From Diphasiastrum complanatum (Eukaryota > Streptophyta > Lycopodiopsida > Lycopodiales > Lycopodiaceae), in the NCBI GenBank assembly GCA_029204225.1, contig CM055098.1:12297552-12361551 (forward strand): 64,000 bases of DNA, given 5' to 3'. A program made the position numbers and the translations under genes. Within the stretch, counting starts at the first letter, position 1. Every line of letters begins with the position of its first letter. Of this stretch, positions 24,301-36,050 are shown in pieces. The notes beneath the pieces were generated by a model, which was given only the letters and a program-made list of their open reading frames with translations, was not told the DNA's origin and made no database searches.

Positions 24301-24706
24301 ACTCATCATTGAATGCTTTAACCCTCAAAACAAAAGCATGAGTACTCTCTTCCTTCTTTGGAAAACTTTGAAAGATTTTCCTCCTAAGAGTAAGCACTCT
24401 TGATGTAGACTTGGATTCATAAAGCTTCTTCAAAGCTTCCCAGGCCTCCAAAGATGATGTGCACTTACCAATCTCCTTGAGAAGTTCATTGGTAACATTT
24501 ATCTTAATCATGTGTAGAGCTTTCTTTGCTCTCTTGTCATACCTCACTTGATATTGAGGTGCTTGATGCCTCTCATCCACACCTGCAACAATCTCCATCA
24601 ACTCATTCATCTCCAATAAGAACTCCATCTTCACCTTCCAAGTAGAATAGTTGATTGAGGTAAGCCTATCATTGCTCTCCAACATAAAGCCTCCACTTGT
24701 AGCCAT
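21338..24706 (-). pseudogene. B polyprotein: gag, protease and a pol-position extension in one frame
   Basis: From 24706 to 21338 one frame runs for about 1,120 codons, broken only by five stops (near 24041, 23438, 23039, 22862 and 22547). Order: gag UBN2-type domain (SSLEAWEALKKLYESKS); zinc knuckle CFYCEIKRHFSNEC; protease WWIDSGASSHM; LYIPSLSKNLLSVG; then about 700 codons with no HHCC, DDE, YVDD or RNase H motif. Short blocks in that part line up in order with C: YARSRSRS with YSRSTSRS, INGGEGSS with DNGGEYTS, EKGKQV followed by FALLT with EKGKQV followed by LAFLT, and YDGILW with GDGVVSW. It may therefore be pol diverged beyond function, or foreign sequence. It ends at LVEEGV, overlapping the LTR edge by a few bases. 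Confidence 0.75.
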
Positions 24707-25295
24707 GTTGAAGTGACCTGATCTTCTCTTTCAACCTGTTCCAATGCACAAAGCACTCTCTTGAATGTCAATAAATGAGCTCAAGAAGATATCACAAAGA
24801 TATGGAACCTCTCAAGTCTCTTCTAGCACTTCTAACTCGAAAATCAACACATAGAGTAGTGAAATCTTGATAAACCTATGATCTATCCTCAGTCTAATGA
24901 TTCTTGCCACTTCCTAAGATTGAAACACACTCAAATGAAGTTCAGCAACCTCACAAACTAGAGATCGAATCAAAATTAGGGTTTTGACAAAATCACAAAA
25001 AATTAAACATCTCAAATTCTACATGGAGTTTCTAGAAGCTTGATATATCTTCTTGTAGACTCCAATGAGACCTTCCTAATGCACCAAAAGTCATCTAATT
25101 CTAGTAAACCAAGTTTGAAATCGGAATTGATCAAGTGTATAGCCCTACATTGAGTTTTGACCTACAAAAGATCAATTCTACACATGCAAAAATGCTAATT
25201 TTTGAGTAGAAATCAATCTAGCATGCTCTAGCATTGGTAACTCCTCCAAATCTTTGCTAAAGATGGCTGATCCTTTCATAATCTGAAACACAAGG
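24707..25295 (-). other. 5' leader of B between PBS and gag
   Basis: An untranslated leader of about 590 bp. No supported gene. The gag ATG at 24706 is the first one followed by a gag-like frame. Confidence 0.7.
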
Positions 25296-25307
25296 GCTCT
25301 GATACCA
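25296..25307 (-). promoter_or_regulatory. Primer-binding site of B
   Basis: Minus strand TGGTATCAGAGC directly abuts the 5' LTR. Confidence 0.96.
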
Positions 25308-25961
25308 TGTGAAAGATTTTAGATCATTCAAGATCCAATCCTTGTCCCAAATCTTTGGTTACAATAAGGAGCAAACCAGCAATCCTGCCAATGTAGAAAA
25401 ATCAGCATCTACACACAAAATGAGATGCAAACTCTAAGAGATATTGATCAAACATTAACCAAAACATAAAACATGTTTTTTGTCCGTACAATTACAGTAC
25501 CCTACTATATTTCACATGTGTGGAACCGAAAATAACAATAAATGAGCATTCTACACACAAGATTGCAAGATAACACCAAGATAGTGCACCAATGAGTAGT
25601 AGAACCCAAAGAGAACCATGTATAATGATGAAATGAGAGAGAGAAGAGAGAAGTTGTGTCTCTCCATGAGTTACATCATTTTATAGAGTCTCCAAACCCT
25701 ATTTGGCCACTTGGCTTTCCCTCCAAAATGTAAACCCTACTATTTTTGGGTCTAGATTCAATGTACCCAAAGTTCAAATTTGAATCTCTCTCAAACTCGA
25801 CTACCAACTTTCCCACACTTTCCAAAAGTGTTTATTGAGTGTATTTTAAACTAATATAACTTCAAAAAGTTTATCTCTAAGTCTAAAATGAGTTTTGGCC
25901 TCTTATTGACAATTTACCAAAATATGACTAAACTAGACTAAACTAGTTGAAATCTCTCACA
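25308..25961 (-). repeat. 5' LTR of B
   Basis: 654 bp. Sense-strand promoter features are TATAAAA (plus 25679-25685), a CT-rich patch downstream, and CACATGTGTG (25513-25522) where the other LTR has CACACGTGTG. An extra ACTAAACTAG unit lies near 25930-25945. Confidence 0.93.
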
Positions 25962-25966
25962 TAATG

Positions 25967-28900
25967 CTCATATAGAAAGTCTATCATACTCTCGACCAAC
26001 TGACATCCTAGTAGACACTTACAAGCACAGACTTGTAAAGTTGACATAAATGAACGATTGAGACTCAACTTGAGGAAATCTTACTGCCACCATAAGACTA
26101 TACCCTCACTGGATAATCAACTAGTAGACATAATGACAAGTCAAAGAGCATCAAATGATTACTCTGTTTCTAACGTAGTAAATGCACAACCACATACAAC
26201 TCCGACTCAGATCTAGACTTCCGTGATAAGGTAACATGCAAGCCCACACACACTCATGCAAACCAACACGAATGATAAAGCGTCAAGTACATGACCAAGG
26301 CCTGTCCATAAGTGGTATCCTGTTGTACCAATACCTGTGCCACCTGTAGATCCGCTGCTACACCACTGGTCACCAAATTAGGTCTCCAACCATGGCCCAC
26401 ACTTGTAACAAGGTGCCCTCACGTCCAAGCATATCCAGCTATCCAATAAGTCTTGAAAGTTGATCCCCATCCATTCCCATGCTCCAAGCACAAGAGTCTA
26501 CCAAGGACTCAATGAATGAATGTACGCAAAACTCACCATACGCTATACCTGAGTAGCTCACCCATCTTTCAGAGATACTGATGATAATCCACCTGTGCTA
26601 CATCCCATGTAGGTTCAACCTCCCATGCTTGACATTGCCAACTCTGATTTGACCAGTACATAGGCCTCCCACCAAGGAGCCTATCTATAAAGTCCTCAAT
26701 CCAAGGATCCTATTCTAAGCATGCCAATCATAAGAAACACAAGAGAACCTGATGGTGGACAAACCAACCCAACCAAACCTAGATCGAACGGATCTAGCCC
26801 CCAAGCTATGAATCAATCACAAAAAGGAGTATGGCATCAAATACTTTGTAGATCCACATGATTAAAAGTTTGTACAAAAGGATTTAATGATCCCACAAAG
26901 ATTCACTACATAGCATATCTTTACAGATATCTCCAAATTTGTATGCAACATTTTCATAACCGAGAATCTTGTAACTTGGTTATCTTCTAAGAGAGAATAT
27001 TTCTCAAAGAGTGCTGTTTCACATTCAGTATCTCAATCGGAGATAATCTCAAAAGAATATAATGTTAGCATGAACTTCCTTCCTTGCATCAACCCATGGA
27101 TCTCAGTCCTCACTAAGATCAAGTTGACTACTTCTAGCAAGGAACATGTTTCAACAAACTCCCATCTTGAAATAGAATTCCAAGTTCTGACACAAATCAA
27201 TCGGACTTGTTATCAGCTACTTTTCTACCACAAGAGTACTTCCAAAAAATTTTCCCTTCTTAAATCTTTAAACCAGAAATCTACTATAATCCTTAAAGGA
27301 TTTCTGTAATATCTGAATATTCTATCGTTTCTGATTTCTAAAACATGTCCATAATCTATAACAGACTCCTCTTGGATTCTCTGACAGATACTTCTCCTTG
27401 ATAATTCTCTTCTCTTCCTACTTTTCCCCCTTTTTAGCAGGAAACGATTCGAGTTTCTAAGGGGTGCAGATCAATCGAGATCTGTCCAGGAGAAGAGTCT
27501 AAGAAGAGATCTGAGAAAATCTTGAAAGCCAAAAGAAGTGTTGCATCATTGTAAGTAAATACCAATGATGTCCCAACACAATGCCTTTAACAAAAGATCT
27601 TCGTTATTACCAAGCTTGAGAATTGACCCCTAAATCAGAGAAAACAAATTTAGAAAATGGTTTCATTAATTATTTCTCTGATATCGTCCATGACCAATGG
27701 ATAATCAGAATTACCTTCCAAGGAATCACAAAAAAATTGGGTTAATTTATGAGTTAAGAAATTTACCAATATATCTTTTATAAAGAAATAGCTTGCCAGA
27801 TTTTCGGTTTTGTAAATTTGAGATATCCAAAAAAAAAGGTAATGACCTATATCTCAAATTGTGACAAAACACCCGTTTTATGACCAATAGTATTTGGCAT
27901 CACTAAGACTTAAGGCCATACTATGGTCAACTGATCCAGTTAGTTTCAGATTACCTGATGGTGGACAAACCAACCCAACCAAACCTAGATTGAACGAATC
28001 TCGCCCCCAAGCTATGGATCAGTATGGCATCACATCAATAGCATCCGGCCAGCAGTCATGCTATCAAGCATACACTAGTGAGAGCCCAATATGTATACTT
28101 ATACCCTCCAAGGCCCATGCACCACTAGTAGTGCACTGTGACACCTCACTGGACACCTCTGTAGCCTATCTGGGCCATGTCATCTAGTTCTCCAATGACT
28201 CACTAATAGACCCATACAAATCCACCATCAAGTGTTTAGGCCTACAAAAATTAATTATGACCATGTACTTATAAGGGCCCCAATTCCCTTATAGTCACAA
28301 CTAGCTTATGGGTTGTTGGTCTATCGGTCTCTAGCGTGGACACTCTACCTGAGACAGTTATGGGCATGACATTATCTCACCAACACATCCATCATGTCAA
28401 TCCAAAACAAAGCAAATGCAAACTAGATCCACTATCATGATGAATAGCTCATCCACGATCCATAGCTCCAGAACCATGTACCCTGTACCATCTGATTACC
28501 AAGTATCCATTATCCGTTGATAGCTCCCCAAGAATATGTCCACTTGTAATGCAAGTAGACTCCAACTGGATCTAACCAAAAGCTGCATCCTGCTTACCAA
28601 ATAATGATGGATAGAAACAACATGTGATGCCAACCTGGAGGTCACTATGCATATAACCATGCAGCTCACTTGATCGCTCACCAAAGTATCAGCTGTCACT
28701 CCCTGAGCAACCATCTCCATCCCTGATGGCTCACAACCATGGGAATGCTAGATCCACATCACCCCGTAATGCACTCCATGCCCTCAAGATATGTACCATC
28801 CGAGGTACACTCCATGCCACCTACCTCCAAGTAGGCATGACCCATCTCTAGGTGACCACATGATGCATCATCCATACATCAAATGACATGTCATACTTGA

Positions 28901-31348
28901 GCAACTGTAGCATCTCCCTGAGTGCCACCCCAATGGACTCTTCATCCACATACTATGCTCACATGATGTCTCCGATCCTGGTCACCATCCTGCTAGACAA
29001 GCCAAACTCCAAAGCAATGCCTGCACCACCTGGCTCCTAGCATCTGCTTGCTCTCCCTGGCTATGTGCCACTCAACACCATGCCAATGCAAGCTTGTCCC
29101 TAAGTTGTCACTCATGGAATTCTGAGACCATTGTCTCTCTGAGCTTCTCCATGATTTCACCACCTATGCCGAGCCTAGACTCCTGCAAATACAGCCAAAT
29201 GCATGAAAGTAATAGATAGCTTATCCACGCCTGTGATGGTAGATGCATCCCCATTGACGCCAATGTCCAAAACTGGCCCCCTATTGTAATGCCAACCTAT
29301 ACTCCCAAATGAGCAGACCATGAAGTCCTCGCCATCAGTGTCACCATAGTGTTTGCCCTCCAATCACACCCCATGCGATCTCCATCAACTCTCCAATCTA
29401 GAGCTGGCTCCCAAAGCTTCACGCTTTGCCCATTTGTGTTTGCAATGTCTTGATTCCATCATGAATCCCCCTGTTAGTCATGTCCATCAAATGACTCAAG
29501 TTCAATCTGAAATAGATGTCCCTTGATAATCATCCCATGCCATCCTGCAATGCTATCCCTATTAGGTATCCCAATGCCATCCTTGATCACAAAGATATGA
29601 GCATCTACCCTCCTGTAGTGCCCTCTGTATTTCTCCAAGCTAGCTCCAAGCTACTCCTGTGAATGGTTCCAAGCCACTCCCTGAGAATACACTGAGATGT
29701 GAACTCCAAAGCCACCATCAAGTTCCTCACATGACTGCACATGCCATGAATATTCCTCCATCCGAATGAGAAATTTTCAAGCTACAGATGTGTGTGTCAA
29801 TGCAACTATCACCTGACTCGACAATGTCACTGCCGATCATGCCTGTGAGAGCATTTCCCCAAAACGCCACTTGATGTTGGTTGGTCTGAACTCCAAGAGT
29901 TGCACCTGATCACGAGAATTTTTCACCCGTAGCCGGCATACCATACCTGCCTCTCACATGTGATTTCTTGCCCTCTCAAAATTGTTCCCAATGATGAGTA
30001 GTCACATCGCCAAACTGCATTTCCATCACCAATACTAGCCTTCTCCACAAATTCCGTTACTATTCACTCCCATATCGCATTTACCACTTCAAAATAACCT
30101 ATTGAGCCTGTAAAAAATAAGCAATAATGATTCCAAAGTGATAATGCCTGATTGTACCACCCTGTAGCAAGTAGCAACAGCCAAATATTGTCCTACCCAA
30201 ATGGCGAATATAGCCCATCACTAGGTCACCTGCTCTCCGCTCGATAGAATGGTGATGAAAACTCCTCAAAACACCTTTCTCCCTGCTCTGTGACGTCGCT
30301 CTGTCCGTTGGCTCTGAGCAACCAGTTTCAGGGGGTCAATTTGGCCCAAGAATGGCCAAAAAAGGTGCCCTCTAGTCTTAGTTAGGTCTCTCCAAATATT
30401 GTCGTTGCAAAATGAACTAAAACTTTGTTTCGAAAATTTTTATTGAAGAATGAAATTTAATGCCCTTCGGGTCCTATCCATTTTGATATGAAGATTTTTA
30501 ATGACATTGCCATGCCCTTTGCCCTTCAAGGCCCTTCAAGTCCACTTCAATGATATCCAGCGGTGGCCTTTCATCTAATAGTGTAGATTTGTCTCCCCAC
30601 GCTCGATCTCTATCGTTGATCAGAAGTTCTGTAGATCGTGTGGCCAGGCGCAATTCTGCACACCAAAGCCTTGTCCTGTAGCCGCAGAAACCTTCGAGAC
30701 ACTATGGCTTTGGGCACCCTACTGTAAGCTCTTACAATAGCCAAATCAACCATCCACATGGAAATATCCGCTTCTTTGCAACTGTAAATCCTAGCTCAAG
30801 GAAGAATGGAGGTTTCTTGGGCTCTGCTCAATCTATCTTTGAGCTTCTTCTTGCAGCCTCTTATCTGGATGAGGTCGCCCTATCTTTAGCTTAGTAACAC
30901 AATTTACGGCTTGCCAATTGGTGCGGTATTGCCTGCAAACAAGCTGGTTTTCGTTCCAAATCGTCAACACCCCAAGAAACTGGAAACTTCTCAAATTTCC
31001 TTCGCTTTCAACCCAATCGATCCCTATAAATTGCTATGGCTCTTTGTCACTATTCTTTGGAAATCCCTTGGCTGTCCACACAGTGAATAACTAAGCCACC
31101 ACCAATGATTTCCCCGAAACCACCGAAACTGCAAGTTTCTCCGGGAATTCTACCCGGAATCCACCTACGACAATCAATTTGATCTTCCCCAAAGCTTTGA
31201 TTGAAGGAACTTTGCTGTCTTTTGCCATCCGGATTGCCGATACTCCATATGGAATCCTCTCTTTTGAGATACTCTGAGTGCTATTTCTCTTGGTGAAAGA
31301 CGCTATCCCATAGCTTCACCGGATCGTGCATTCCTGCATCACCCTGAC
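25967..31348 (-). other. Non-coding internal region of K
   Basis: 5.4 kb with no frame longer than about 100 codons and no retroelement motif on either strand. Base composition looks GC-richer than the flanks from about 28 kb. It contains a direct repeat: about 80 bp at 26751-26834 recurs at 27954-28030 (GGTGGACAAACCAACCC is a shared piece). The sequence next to the PBS resembles a normal leader. Confidence 0.65.
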
Positions 31349-31704
31349 GCTCTGATACCAAGTTAAAATTTTGATAGAATCTAGTGTAGTATGCAGATCA
31401 CATCACACAATCACCATAGCCACTCCTCACAAGCTCTCAAAGATGGCACAACAAAAGTTATGACACAAAGAACACTGTACATATAGGAAATCCCTAACTG
31501 CATGAAAGGACATGTGTCCTAAAATTGGCCTACCACCTGCCAAACTAGAACAAGGCCCAATATGGCCTAAATAACTGACAAACCCGAGACATGCCTTCAA
31601 GTATAGCATAGCGAAACCAAAAACACTGTACAAGCTAATTTTCCTATCTGTGGCTACTCGGCTAACCCAGGTAGCCGTCTATGGGATTAGTGCCCGATCA
31701 ATAT
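31349..31704 (-). repeat. PBS and broken 5' LTR of K
   Basis: The PBS at 31349-31360 is followed by LTR sequence matching 20079-20422. Homology stops at about 31704 after GATCAATAT. The missing remainder lies at 32184-32298 in reverse orientation. Confidence 0.8.
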
Positions 31705-32183
31705 ATCCGTGTCTGGTTAGATTCCATATAGAACATATCTGATATACAAACACCAATGGTCCAACATATATAGCGAATGAAAATCATATCAACATCACAA
31801 GAAAATATATAGACACCAAGTCAAATTGATTTCTTGAGCTACTATACTAAAACAAAAAATTTCAGGCGTTCGACCCACAGTGACTTCAAAGAAAAGATAT
31901 CAACAGCTAAGCACAACCAACTCTACACCATACTTGTTACCTCTAAATGTTTACTCTACACCATACTCGTTACCTCTAAATGTTTAAAAGCGTAATGAAG
32001 TACATTATCTCATATATTTCTTATGGAAATGGAATCACTCCAAAGTTCATTCCATGCAGTATGTTTTCGAATTGTACAATCAAAATCTTGAACATATGTG
32101 TGTGAGAAAGCATTTTGGATACATGATGGCTATAGCAATGGCAATGTATAGTGTGCTCTTGAATTTTTCACCTAATTGTCACA

Positions 32184-32298
32184 GTTAGAAATCATAGTTA
32201 ATCTGATATACATTTTATGTAAGCTCTAAATGTGATATTGTAATTAATGTACAGTTAATTAGATTTGTTGTATTCAGTTGTATTCGGGATGTGACCTT
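32184..32298 (+). repeat. Inverted remainder of the K LTR
   Basis: The reverse complement matches 20416-20531 (AGGTCAC through ATTTCTAAC). The bases next to it (32179-32183) read TGTGA in the matching orientation. TGTGA also occurs at 20072-20076, two bases before the left LTR, and is a candidate target-site duplication. Confidence 0.75.
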
Positions 32299-33061
32299 TT
32301 CTTTATATATTATAGATTATTGGATTCTTCAGTGAGCTGCAAAAGGACATATAGCCACACTCGATACCCTTCCTCTTGATCACCCTCTACATGATGTACT
32401 TGTTGGTCAATGTCCTCACGCCATATAGGTACATCAAATATTTAGTCCAATTGTTATTTTTTTAACATTTACTCTCTCTGTTCTAATAATAATCTCGATT
32501 AAACATGTGTGCTTGTTTCTTAATCTTGAAGGAAAGTGATTGGCATCAAATTTGGAGATCTAATCAAGATCCAAGGTGCATTCCTCCTCGAATAAAGAGG
32601 TTATCAAAATTTCATGAACTTCCATATTGAAAAAAAATTGTTAATAAACTCTCTTTGGACCCAATGCACATATTCAAGAATGTATGGAGCATAATCTAGG
32701 GCCAAAAATAAAAAAGCTACACAAGATGACTGCCAAAAATACAAAAGATGACCAATTTATGGTCACAAATGATTGGGGATTCAATTTTTTTCTCAAAGGC
32801 TCCATGGATCTTCTCTAGGAGAGAAGAGGGGATTGTATAAAAGCAATTGCCTCATTTTGAACTCCTTTAGGACACATGAAATGCCTAAAGGGTGCCTTCA
32901 ATTGCTTGGATTAGCTTCTATTTTGATCACAATCTAACTTGTGTGCATATTTAACCTGGAATCAAAGTAATTTTCTAACAATGTGCAAGAAAGCTAGCGA
33001 ATTTCAGCATTAAACAATACAAAGCTATCTTTCTCTTTCTAAACAAGCGCCTCTAAACAAG
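32299..33061. other. Spacer without a supported gene
   Basis: AT-rich and stop-dense. Nothing recognised. Confidence 0.6.
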
Positions 33062-33800
33062 CTATCTTTCTACTCTCCTATCTTTGGCAGAAAATATTTC
33101 ATGATGGCGTCTTGAGTTCAAACTTTCAAGCCTTATCAGCCCAAAAAGGTTACAATATACGCATATATCCAATAAATGAGCCGCGTGCGAAGACATCTCC
33201 AAAACTTGCTGAAGTTGATAATTTAGCTTCTTCTGCTCAAAATCATTCTGCTCATTGGAGCTGAAAAGCTTTACAATAATTCGCGAAAGAGGATCGATGA
33301 ATCGCGTGAGAGTAAGAGCCGCCTCTTCGTGGGGAACATTGAGGAACTCAGACACCAAATATGTAGTCATCCATTGCTTCTGCTGGACAGGATCCTTATG
33401 CTCATTAACATTAATTAACTGAGTAAACAGACCTACATAAGCTTTGGACAGAGAATCGGCTGTGTTTTCGTCACCAACATTCAGGATCGAGGTGATAAGA
33501 AACTTTGTCAGCCTTTTCAGTGAAGCAGGCATGTCGACAAGATCTCCTTCAGATACCACCTGCTGTAGTGAGGTACTACTGTTCTGGAGCGAAAGCATTC
33601 TCCTAGATACGATTGTCAACGGGAGATAAACGTGGATATTCGGTAATGTGTCAGTTACTCGCCAAATGGTTGTGTCAGAGCACTGATGACGACATTAAAG
33701 TTTAGATACAAAGAATAGCAACAATCAGCAGATTGCAGACTGCGTCTAGTACTTAAAAAAACACACAAACGATCTGCCATCTCCGGTTTACAGATGCCAT
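33062..33800 (-). pseudogene. Beta: 5' part of the unrecognised coiled-coil gene family
   Basis: The start MASVNRRWQIVCVFF at 33800 is followed by an early stop. The main frame reads from about 33700 (SDTTIWRVTD) through MLSLQNSSTSLQQVV, ASLKRLTKFLI, AYVGLFTQLINVNEHKD and SRIIVKLFSSNEQNDFEQKK to LQQVLEMSS at about 33190. There the match with alpha ends and the frame runs on to a stop at 33062. The break may be an intron donor or a truncation. A small intron or a frame shift must lie between the first exon and the main frame. The helical, polar domain is not one that can be named. The coiled coil seen in alpha is missing here. Confidence 0.55.
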
Positions 33801-33834
33801 AGCAAGAAGAAACTATGGTAGCAACACCACAAGA

Positions 33835-33910
33835 AATTGTAAATCAAGTATGATTACGTGAGTTCGTATTATATTATAACTTGAAGACGACCTACAGACA
33901 TAGGAAACGA
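33835..33910 (-). promoter_or_regulatory. Conserved upstream region of beta
   Basis: The reverse complement shares CTGTAGGTC, a TATAAT-type box, AACTCACGTAA and TTTCTTGTG, in order, with 13525-13605. Parallel conservation upstream of both first exons supports a real promoter. Confidence 0.5.
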
Positions 33911-34900
33911 CAATATCAACAGCATTATACATGACTTCTAATTAGCTATCTTAATTAAATACGATTACAGACACGATCTACCTCATGCTTATGTATTTCA
34001 ATGCAGGTTCATTGCAATGGCATATCAGCTAATTTAGCTTACCTTGTGGAAGTTCTTTTGAAAAGCATTCGCAAAATCTCCTTTGCATATTGCATTATGA
34101 GGAAATGAATATCTGTGTTTGCGCCTGGGAGCAGAGAATTTTTTAAAGATGTCTAATTCGCAAGATGATATTAGCTGCAAACTGAAGTAGCAATGGCAAT
34201 AAATCATGTGAACGTCAACTCCATTAAGTAGCTGGATTCTCGAGGGTCGTCAAGTCATTCAATTCTAACATTAATACTTTCAGCGGCATGCGCAGAACTA
34301 AGGCCGAAGAGTGATCATGTATCTTTAATTCGTTGCTATCACCTCATCATTTATCACCTTATCATTGATCATGAGGTTCAGCTTAGTGATTTAGACTGTA
34401 CAGTGTAGAGGCGCGAGGTTAGTAGTCAATCTCGAGGTTTCTAAATCTTAAATTAATAGCGCGCTTTGGATTCGGAAAAAGCATCAATCTTATACTTCTA
34501 AGTTGGAGCAGTGCTCGGGAGTCGGAAACCTCCCTTAAGTTTCACTTTAATATATGACATCTTTCCATAGATGTCTGCTTTTGAAAATAATGTTTCTAAA
34601 ACCTTCAACTCAAGAATGTTGCACTTTAAAATCTTACAACTATCAAATATCATCATTTAGTATAGTAGATATCCTTGTTAAAAAATAGTGCATCAATTGA
34701 AACTGCTAAATTATGTTCAATATAATAATTTTTTTTTATAATTTTCAAAGATCTTTGGCATCCAACTATTTTTCTTGGGCATCAACCTAGCTCTCTCCAA
34801 CAATTATTTTCATGGTATAATGTGTTATAAGGTTAGAAATTAGCCACATATCGATAGGTTTACAAACGTAGCTTATATACAAAATTTGTGTTAAAGGATC
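33911..34900. other. Spacer without a supported gene
   Basis: No coding evidence. A TTATATAC stretch at about 34874 lies some 30 bp before the DLW copy 1 frame and may be its TATA box. Confidence 0.5.
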
Positions 34901-34901
34901 C

Positions 34902-35760
34902 ACATTGTCAGCTCTCGAGATCATGCATTACATGATCGAGAACAAAAACAATTGTGATCTATGGGCTGATGGAAGTTTATATCCAATAGATCCAATCTCA
35001 ATGCAACATCCAAACTTTGAACCAATCACACAACTCATACTGTTTTTGTGTGAAGGACATAATGGTCTATTGGTTTATTGTAAAAGATTGAAATATGGTA
35101 TTGGTAGTTCAATGCAAAAAAGCCATAGGCTGGAGAATATGTTGAATAGTTTGTTTGATGACTACAAAGAAAAAGAGACTTTGTTATTGCAAACAAAAGA
35201 AGAGAATGAAATCTTCAAATTAGAATTTTTTTGCTTGCAAAATCAAATTTTAGACCTTAATTAAAACAATGACCAAATGCAACAAGTTTTACAAATATTA
35301 CGTAGCTCATATTATCATGTAAATGAGAAAGTACAAATCCTAGGTAGGAAACTGAAATACAATAAGAGAAAAAGAGTTGTGTTAAAAGGCATTGATGACT
35401 TTCATCAAGTGGAGGTTACCCAAAAAAAAGAATTTGGACTTCAAGTAAGATCTTGTTTTGAAATAAATTATTTTGTTTGTTTGCTTCAATTGATGAGCCA
35501 TTGATTGTGGTTTATTCTTCTAATTCTTATTCTCATTTTGCAGATCAACATTAGTTGCACACCAAAATATGAAAGACAACGACATGATTCAAAAGTTGGC
35601 AAATTTGTATATATGAATTATTTACTGAGATATATTATAAAATTGAAGAAACAAAACGTTTCTGTTTACAAAGCCTTGCTAGCTTTCAGCCCTCAGCCTG
35701 ACGAAGATGTTCGTGAACACGAAAGTCAGGAGACACGAAACACGAAAAGTTTCACAAAAA
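34902..35760 (+). pseudogene. DLW family, copy 1 (unrecognised spliced gene)
   Basis: Exon 1 (34902-35444) encodes LSALEIMHYM, then CDLWADGSLYPIDP, MQHPNFEPI, CEGHNGLLVYC, a coiled-coil-like segment and a basic patch NKRKR before VTQKKEF. A GTAAGA donor at 35445 and a TTTTGCAG acceptor ending at 35543 define a 99-bp intron matching the position of one in copy 2. One in-frame TAA at 35262-35264 interrupts exon 1. Exon 2 begins ATCAAC; its frame is uncertain. The domain is not recognised. Conservation of DLW..G.L.PIDP, QHP.F and NGLL.YC across three copies argues for a real protein domain. Confidence 0.6.
35445..35543 (+). other. Predicted intron in DLW copy 1
   Basis: TTCAA/GTAAGA donor and TTTTGCAG/ATCA acceptor. 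Copy 2 has the same arrangement at 39987-40105 (GTATGT...TTGCAG/ATCA). Confidence 0.6.
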
Positions 35761-35887
35761 TGAAAGTCAAAGGAGACGAAGACAAACGGTTCGCGAACAC
35801 GAAAGAATCACGAAGGAGAATCTTTTGCGGTCTGGCACGAGAATCTTTTGCGGTCCAGTATGAGAGAAAAGACAGACGAACAAAACC

Positions 35888-35955
35888 AAACCAACGATGG
35901 AAATGGAACCAACGATGGAAACGGAACCAACGATGGAAATGAAACCAACGACGCG
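35888..35955. repeat. 18-bp minisatellite
   Basis: A little over three copies of ACCAACGATGGAAATGGA. The repeats create spurious open frames on both strands. Confidence 0.85.
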
Positions 35956-36050
35956 ACACAAAAAATGTCGCGAAACCCGTTTTGCCCTCACGCTCCAAAG
36001 AGTACCAACAAAGATCATGCAAGTACCCATAAGTACAAAAATCTGATCTG

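Larger units (their letters stand above)
20700..25961 (-). mobile_element. Complete copia-derived element B inserted in K
   Basis: LTRs 20700-21342 and 25308-25961 both run TG...CA and are flanked by an exact 5-bp target-site duplication TAATG (20695-20699 and 25962-25966). On the minus strand the PBS TGGTATCAGAGC (25296-25307) and polypurine tract GAAGAGGGAG next to the 3' LTR are in place. By eye the LTRs differ by a few percent, plus one 10-bp duplication near 25930. The element is short for copia: the 3.95-kb internal region encodes gag and protease, then an extension without recognisable active sites. Confidence 0.95.
20077..32183 (-). mobile_element. Large low-coding LTR element K, carrying nested B
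   Basis: The left LTR (about 20079-20530) and right LTR start (31361-31704) match. On the minus strand the PBS TGGTATCAGAGC (31349-31360) abuts the right LTR, and a polypurine tract GTTTAAGGGAGAG abuts the left one. The internal region is 20531-20699 plus 25967-31348, split by element B, and shows no gag, protease, integrase or RT in any frame. This fits a LARD-like non-autonomous element. LTR ends read GTTRRAAT...ATTTCTAAC rather than TG...CA. The right LTR appears broken by an inversion whose far end lies at 32184-32298. Confidence 0.7.

Noticed and set aside
27894-29363. Small frames in the internal region of K
   Set aside because: 60-97 codons, no retroelement motif, present on both strands as expected by chance.
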